In this document: piece after piece, positions 63,439-64,000 of the stretch | How positions within the stretch are numbered: the stretch's first letter is position 1 | Layout of the letters: every line of letters starts with the position of its first letter | Assembly: GCA_034190875.2 (NCBI GenBank) | Contig: CM067353.1 | Coordinates: 30,703,059-30,767,058, forward strand | Direction of reading: 5' to 3' | DNA length: 64,000 bases | DNA from: Urechis unicinctus | Lineage: Eukaryota > Annelida > Polychaeta > Xenopneusta > Urechidae | Program-made: the position numbers and the translations under genes | Notes under the pieces: model-generated | What the model saw: the letters and a program-made list of their open reading frames with translations, nothing else | Told to the model about the DNA's origin: nothing | Databases searched by the model: none

Positions 63439-64000
63439 GCGGTTTATGCTTCTACTGTAGATCGATAATTGTTAGATGTTTACTACTGTCTTGTTTGCGA
63501 TACATAATACTGCCACGGATAGTTACCATTATCATAATCTGAGAGTGAGTTCGATGCATATGCATGATACCTTTGAGGGTTATACCGATTGGCTACTCGC
63601 CAAAATAACATTAGGGGTAACATAATGGTTACACAGCCTTCAATTTAGTTTTGGTTATCTAGTCTTTCGAAGTACATGCCAAATACTTGGCTGCGCCCCA
63701 GACTTCACTGCTTAGCTGCTCGTCTACGACAAGACAATGTGTAAATCTGATGCGTCTGAATAGTCATTGGACATGCTCGTCTACCTTCGTACCACACCTT
63801 ACTGGACAAGTCACTGACGGGATAGTAAACTAAATTGGCCTCTCTGCTTGTTCCCTGTAATGATGCTGACTTGTCTTATACACCCTTGTTTCTATATGAT
63901 GTTGTCGGCGTCCGATGAGGATGCGCACAACGTCCACTGGAAGCTTCAGGGCTTCTCAGCAGGCTTAGTAACATCAATCATCTTAAAGAATAGGGCGGCG

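Overview
This window is eukaryotic, almost certainly from an invertebrate animal. Coding is sparse, GT-AG introns interrupt the only recognisable genes, long (TA)n arrays sit inside introns, and the best protein family is secreted: a signal peptide, one LamG/concanavalin-like jelly-roll domain and a small cysteine-rich PAN/apple-like C-terminus. The species and phylum cannot be told from the sequence. There are no bacterial operons, rRNA genes or CRISPR arrays.

The window is one tandem array of a roughly 20-kb segmental duplication. I number the units by a conserved tRNA-derived SINE-like head just upstream of each gene: unit 0 (partial, 1-9404), unit 1 (9405-30346), unit 2 (30347-50385) and unit 3 (partial, 50386-64000). 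Each full unit begins with gene A (LamG plus apple, three exons, plus strand, (TA)n in intron 1). Then come an older left arm (with a 44-bp minisatellite where retained), a second (TA)n array, a 1.25-kb direct duplication, an antisense stretch with apple-like and LamG fragments, and paralogue gene B. Last come an antisense decayed membrane-protein-like region and a right arm that is a diverged inverted copy of the left arm. The window start (1-5834) and the window end (about 61665-64000) are nearly identical.

Gene A has three copies with different damage. Copy 1 (9827-11428) has an 11-bp deletion in exon 1 and +4 and -1 frameshifts in exon 2. Copy 2 (30768-32412) has lost the exon 2 acceptor (AG to AC), has a weaker donor and has a +1 frameshift in exon 3. 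Copy 3 (50807-52198) is intact: TATAAA, an ACCATGG start, three in-phase exons and a 337-residue product. Gene B has two degenerate copies (units 1 and 2). In units 0 and 3 only the last codons of its final exon remain, after a shared deletion of about 3 kb.

Shared deletions give a branching order of ((unit 0, unit 3), unit 2), unit 1. Two short stretches (55005-55420 and 49095-49460) look like two sequences interleaved in alternating pieces, which suggests a consensus or assembly artefact or template switching. Most other open frames lie in simple repeats or are not kept between copies, and I do not treat them as genes.
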